From positions 118,526,858 to 118,590,857 of the forward strand of contig OZ023265.1 of assembly GCA_964006375.1 (NCBI GenBank): 64,000 nt of DNA, written 5' to 3'. Under the pieces are notes generated by a model. That model made no database searches, was not told where the DNA came from, and saw only the letters and a list, made by a program, of their open reading frames with translations. The position numbers and the translations under genes are program-made. Below, piece after piece: positions 58,885 through 64,000 of the stretch. Source of the DNA: Tillus elongatus. Its lineage: Eukaryota; Arthropoda; Insecta; Coleoptera; Cleridae. Position 1 is the stretch's first letter, and each line of letters begins with the position of its first letter.

Positions 58885-60797
58885 ATATGGTGACGCATTG
58901 AAAACTAAACAGACCGATTTGCGTCCAGAGAATTTTTTAAAAAACGCTAAAACACGTCAATTTTAATATTGAGGGGGACATGTTTTGACATAAAACTCAA
59001 CTTTGTCACATCAACCCCCTAAGGGTGGTGATAACAACCCTTATATTTTAAATAGGTAACATGGGTCAAGTGTTACATCATTTGATAGCTCTTTCTTTTC
59101 TGAATTCAGTACACTATTTTTTTTTGGAGTTTTATCAACTCGTTTAAAAATTATTCACAGTTGAAAATGCAAAAACGCATTTCACTCATTCCGATAAGAA
59201 ATGTGCTGAAAGTCAATGTTTTGTTGGTTTGTAGACAAAAAATTGACTATGGGAACATTTCTTATCGGAATGGGAGAAATGCGGTTTATTATTTCAGTTT
59301 ATCGGTCGATTTGATACTTGATAGTACTACCGAAAAATTATTTCACAATGGTGTATTCTGTAGAAGAAAGAGTTAAAATAATTACTCTTTTTTTCAAAAA
59401 CGATGACTGTGCCAACCGTATCGCAAATTTGTTTAATGAACGACATCCGAACAGACATGTTAACAGAAAATACATTTTGGAGTTAGTTGCAAACTTTCGA
59501 CAAAGTGGTTCAGTAGCCAACAAAAAACGTGATCCTGAACGTGAATTTCCGGTTAGAAATGAGACTACTGAGATTGAAGTTTGCTGTAGACCCAACTTTG
59601 AGCACAAGAAAATTGGCCACTGTTTCAAACATCAAAAGAAGAACTATTCAACGAATATTGAAGCATCATAAATATCACCCGTATAAAATTCATCTTGTAC
59701 AACAACTGAATGAAAATAATTTTGATCGGCGGCTGGAGTTTTGTGAAGTTATGACTGCACGAATAGCTGATAACGGGAACTTTCTGTTCAATATCTGTTC
59801 TCAGACGAGTGAACGTTTTTATTAAAATCTACAGTCAATCGGCATAATTGTCGTTATTGGGCAAATAATAACCCAAGAAATTTTCACGAAGTCCACCCTC
59901 AAACCACAGAAATTGAATGTCTGGACTGGCATTTTTTGAGACCGTTTAATCGGACCAATTTTTCTAGATGGAAATTTGAGTGGCGAAACGTATTTGTAAT
60001 TACTAGAAGATATTGTTTACCCTCTACTAATTGACATTGTTGAAAATGATGATCGCTATCAAGAAAATCAATTACTGTTTCAACAAGATGGAGCTCCTCC
60101 GCATTTTTCACAACGTGTTAGGAAGTTTTTGAACAGATAGTTTCCAGGACAATGGATTGGGCGTAGAGGTGCTATTGAGCGGCCCCCTAGATCACCGGAT
60201 TTAAGTCTTTTAGACTTATTTCTCTGGAGAAATTTAAAATGTACAATTTACACAACAGAACTGGACACTCTGTAAGAATTACGACGACGCATTGTTGAAG
60301 AATGCCGTATAATAACTCAACAAATGATCCAGAATGCCAGAGCTCGTTTTGAACAAAATTTGTAGTTTTGTATGGAAGCTGGTGGTCAACAATTTGCACA
60401 CTTACTTAACTGAACAAACATTTTTAAACGTTTGGTTTTGTTTTTTAGTTTTTTAACGAAAAATTGACTAACTAGTGCATTTCTTAGCACAATGAATGAC
60501 ATACGTTCTTGCAACACCAACTGTGAATAATTTTTAAACGAGTTGATAAAACTTCCAAAAAAATTAGTGTGCTGAATTCAGAAAAGAAACAGCTCTCAAA
60601 TGATGTAACACTCGACCCATGTTCCCTATTTAAAATATAAGGGTTGTTATCACCACCCTAAAGGGGTTGATTTGACAAAGTTGAGTTTTATGTCAAAACA
60701 GGTCCCCCTCAATATTAAAATTGACGTGTTTCAGGGTTTCTTAAAAAAAATTATCTGGACGCAAATCAGTCTGTTTCGTTTTCAATGCGCCATCCTG
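58885..60797 (+). mobile_element. Tc1/mariner (DUF4817-type) element copy 2, about 320-bp TIRs
   Basis: The left end (ATGGTGACGCATTGAAAAC, decayed) and right end (GTTTTCAATGCGCCATCCTG) are inverse. The match runs inward past ATATTGAGGGGGACATGTTT and ACATGGGTCAAGTGTTACAT to the CGTTTAAAAATTATTCACAG region, about 320 bp on each side. It is the same subfamily and orientation as 29744-31546. Confidence 0.88.
59349..60365 (+). pseudogene. Tc1/mariner (DUF4817-type) transposase, decayed copy
   Basis: The N-terminal region (TLFFKNDDCANRIANLFNER, VNRKYILELVANFRQSGSV) is intact to about 59570. Then a deletion and frame changes follow. LSTRKLATVSNIKRRTIQRI and NNFDRRLEFCEVMTARI are in a second frame. 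The first catalytic region keeps TTCTCAGACGAG (FSDE), unlike copy 1, but is followed at once by a stop. Later segments (FQQDGAPPHFSQRV, SPDLSLLDLFLW) carry more frame changes and stops. It is more decayed than the copy at 30 kb overall but retains the ancestral Asp. Confidence 0.9.
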
Positions 60798-61487
60798 TAT
60801 ATGTGTTACATATCTACCTGTTAGAATAAGTATGTTTCCATTACTATCCACAATTCAGTACAAATAACATTCTCTATAACTAGATTAGACCTAGAATATA
60901 TATTCAGTCAGTAAGATATGACTAATTTTCCTAAAGTGTCAAATATATATCATTTTCACATGGCAACCTGATTTGTACGTCTATGAACTTTTGTGTCGCC
61001 ACTTAAAAATGGTTAACTGAGTCGGGTGGATCATGTCTGATACAGTGTTGAATTTGCCATTTTTCACGCTATCTATCGGTACCAAAATCCAATATGGCGC
61101 CCATAAGGAAAACAAAGGTTGGTAAAGGAAATTCAAGATGTAATACGCCTAGATAAATTCAAAGCTACCCGTTTAAGTGGTTGTAGCCACTTTTCGAAAT
61201 CCCGCAATTCTAGCGCCATTAGATTTGATAATATAAAAGATTTTAAAAGAATGAGAATATGCGATTTTTGAGTTTTTTTCAGGACATTTCAATGATAGAA
61301 GCTATTCAAACGTCAAAACTTCTTTCAAAATTGAAATCTCGATTACTGTGTTAGAGAATTTTTTTATGACAATACAGTTATAAATACCAACCCAAGCTGT
61401 TTAGCAGAAATGGACTGTAACTAGTTTTCTGAAAATGGCAATAGATAAAGGAAATAGTTTTTATGTGCAAGGTGATCAAGTTTACTT
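60798..61487. other. Unassigned AT-rich DNA
   Basis: I see no exon of the villin-like gene and no known repeat in this stretch. Confidence 0.5.
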
Positions 61488-62177
<690 letters not shown>

Positions 62178-63395
62178 TTTTTATTTTATTTTTAAACGCT
62201 ATCACTGATAAGGAATGGGACAGTTACATCTTACAGTGGGTACATATTTAAGCTTTTACCTTATTCGGGCCAAAACGCTTAACTTTGGACCTGCTCTTAT
62301 ATCAGACAACTCACTCTGTATATTGCATTGATTTTATGTCTATATATTTGCGTAGGTTACATATCATGTGAATCAAAGAGTGATTATCCCAACAGTAAAT
62401 TAAAGGATATATTTGTTTTTCAATACAATTAACTAACAAACAAAAATAATAAAAACTTTAATTAATTACTGAACGGTTGTATGTTAATTTAATTTGATGC
62501 TGATTAGACAATTACGTAGATCTTTCTTGTAATTGCTTTCAGCGTTTAACAATGTTAACTGTAAATAGAGTGTTGAAATGCTTCATCGTACAAACAGTTT
62601 TAATGGCTGCACAAACATTTGTGTTTAATATAATTAAAAACAACGATATATGCCTATATGTAATCAACTATTTAGATTAGCTGAAAACAATTTTCAGTTA
62701 TAATGTAGATAACAAACTGAAAGCTTTCTTAAAGAACAATTTTTTTAAGTTGCTTAAATTTTATCGCTGTGTCCTAATTTGATTATTAAGTTTGCTCTAA
62801 ATGTTTACTATGAGATATGCATTATTTCCAAACCAAATATTAAGTCAGGGTGTTGAAACACCCGAATTAAAATATCGGAATTTAAAAAAAATAAGAAAAA
62901 ACCCGAGGCATTTCGACTTTGTTTTCAAGGGGGGACGTGATGACGTATGTCTTGGTGTCTTGGAACCTACCCCTTAGACAGGGGCGTAAAGTGTAAGGGG
63001 TACGTTTTTTATTTCCATATACATTGAATAATAGCGAACGCAACCCTTCGATGACACAAGGTTACAACCCTCTTAGTAAACAATAGAAGTAACCTATTAT
63101 AATAACAACAATCGACTAACGGTCACATAATATAATTACATAGCTCAACAATCAATCACCAGTCGATATATGGCTTAGCAGTTGTGTTATCTACTTAAGA
63201 GTAATCATGCAAAAGGCAAAAGTTTCATTACTTGTCAGAATGATGGCGCAGCCTTAATGTACGGGCGTAATGAGTCGGGCGAGCGGGTGCCAAATGTGTC
63301 CAGTAACAATATCACTAACCTGTAATTAAAAATATACCCGAACACACCATTGCTCATCTAAAGCACAACCTAACATATATACGAGGGGCATTCAA
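62178..63395. other. AT-rich DNA with a possible mariner end
   Basis: GTCAGGGTGTTGAAACACCC at 62846 and the following AAAAACCCGAGGCATTTCGA, with AACCTACCCCTTAGACAGG, resemble the terminal and untranslated part of a mariner-type element (compare 42971). No transposase follows. Nothing else is recognised. Confidence 0.4.
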
Positions 63396-63427
63396 TTATT
63401 AGTTTATTAATCATTAACCAATTACAC

Positions 63428-63569
63428 GCTCCACTGAGCGACTCGACATCAATAACTATTTATACTCAAAGCTCCACTGAGCAACCTAACATTAAGAGCA
63501 GTTTCGACATAACGCTCCACTGAGCAACTCCAACATTAATAGCAGTTCATACTCAAGGCTCCACTGAGC
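63428..63569. repeat. 43-bp minisatellite with GCTC-CACT-GAGC hairpins
   Basis: GCTCCACTGAGC occurs at 63428, 63471, 63514 and 63558, with related spacers (AACATTAA.AGCAGTT, ATACTCAAGG) of about 31 bp. Each copy is a small stem-loop (GCTC/GAGC). Confidence 0.85.
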
Positions 63570-63649
63570 CACATTATACTCTCTCAACAGCGCACATCAG
63601 TGCCTCAGAACTGTTTCTCAACAATGTCTCTAAATGCTCAACCATTAGT

Positions 63650-63840
63650 TTCTCAAACAATAATTACTCAGACAATAATTACTCAGACAATAATTACTCA
63701 GACAATAATTACTCAGACAATAATTACTCAAGTAGTTACTCACACGATAGTTACTCAAACAATAGTTTCTCAGACAGTTATCTAAACAATGGTCAGTCAG
63801 ACAGTTATGTAAACAATAGTTACTCAGATAATATTTAGAC
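63650..63840. repeat. 15-bp minisatellite
   Basis: ACAATAATTACTCAG is repeated about five times perfectly from about 63656, then degenerates (ACGATAGTTACTCAA, ACAATAGTTTCTCAG) to about 63840. The unit length keeps a frame open (TIITQ repeats on the plus strand), which is a by-product and no evidence for a protein. Confidence 0.9.
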
Positions 63841-64000
63841 AATAGTTCAACCTGTGTGTTTAGTTGGGTGCTGTACCCGGCATTGGGTCCGCGCCGGCTT
63901 CCAGAAGTGCAATGAGGCAGCAATTGCCTCACCTAGAGTGCTCGCCTACAGCCAGAGTGAATAATGAGAGGTGCAATGGACACAAAAGGCCCAGCCAAAC
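63841..64000. other. Unassigned DNA at the window edge
   Basis: A GC-richer segment (GGTCCGCGCCGGCTTCCAGA) without a recognisable gene. It continues beyond the window. Confidence 0.4.

Noticed and set aside
63656..63730. CRISPR-like array
   Set aside because: The 15-bp units follow each other without spacers, and the DNA is eukaryotic. It is a minisatellite.
63600..63785. Protein with TIITQ repeats
   Set aside because: The unit is a 15-bp minisatellite, whose length keeps any open frame open. There is no other support.

Overview
This window is eukaryotic, intergenic or intronic DNA from an arthropod, most likely an insect and perhaps a beetle. It is very AT-rich. No block of prokaryote-like genes is present. 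Almost everything recognisable is a transposable element (TE) or its remains, and most long open frames in (TA)n tracts (IYIYIY peptides) are artefacts. The species guess is inference from the TE mix: Tc1/mariner elements with a DUF4817-type N-terminus, Penelope-like elements (PLEs), a pogo-like element with a C-terminal PHD finger, and a ZMYM1-like hAT.

The only host-gene sequence I can support is two adjoining coding exons of a villin/gelsolin-family actin-binding protein (53760-53858 and 53952-54065, + strand). Both have good splice sites and phase-0 junctions. No later exon was seen, so if the gene is intact its next intron spans at least the last 9.9 kb of the window. That stretch holds a pogo element, PLE pieces, a mariner and a Helentron-like element.

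The dominant repeat is a family I call the H family, present at about 25 loci. In the orientation used here it starts with TTAGTGAATTTT, often as a small palindrome. It carries a conserved GATATGGG/GGGGTCAG block, a central (TA)n tract and a conserved body. It ends with an inverted copy of the start, a hairpin (CGCA-cttgc-TGCG) and GTCC(A/C)GAG before a T run. This matches Helentron-associated (HINE/DINE-1-like) non-autonomous elements. Near-complete copies lie at 51691-52210, 61488-62177 and 4773-6116 (composite). A tandem duplication at 22171-24276 supplies an empty and a filled site that define the insertion borders.

Layout: 1-11.3 kb has nested H elements, LINE scraps and a tRNA-derived SINE. 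11.4-13.2 kb has a PLE with a hammerhead-ribozyme motif and a LINE 3' end. 15.5-17.3 kb has a complete but dead hAT. 19.3-21.8 kb has a second PLE type and a mariner relic. 22-24.3 kb has the empty/filled H site. 26.7-29.0 kb has a mariner inside a large inverted repeat. 29.7-31.5 kb has a long-TIR mariner. 33-38.7 kb has H variants, a PLE end with a hammerhead relic and LINE pieces. 39.3-41.7 kb has a TA palindrome and a 5'-truncated LINE. 41.7-49 kb has PLE and mariner relics and a long PLE copy. 51.7-64 kb has a complete H element, a minisatellite, the villin exons, an apparently intact pogo element inside a TA tract, PLE pieces, a second long-TIR mariner, another complete H element and two minisatellites.

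The most interesting items are the H family with its built-in insertion test, a set of PLE-type hammerhead motifs in different states of decay, the intact pogo transposase with a PHD finger, the 36-bp-arm palindrome around (TA)n, and the repeated insertion of unrelated elements in or beside (TA)n tracts.
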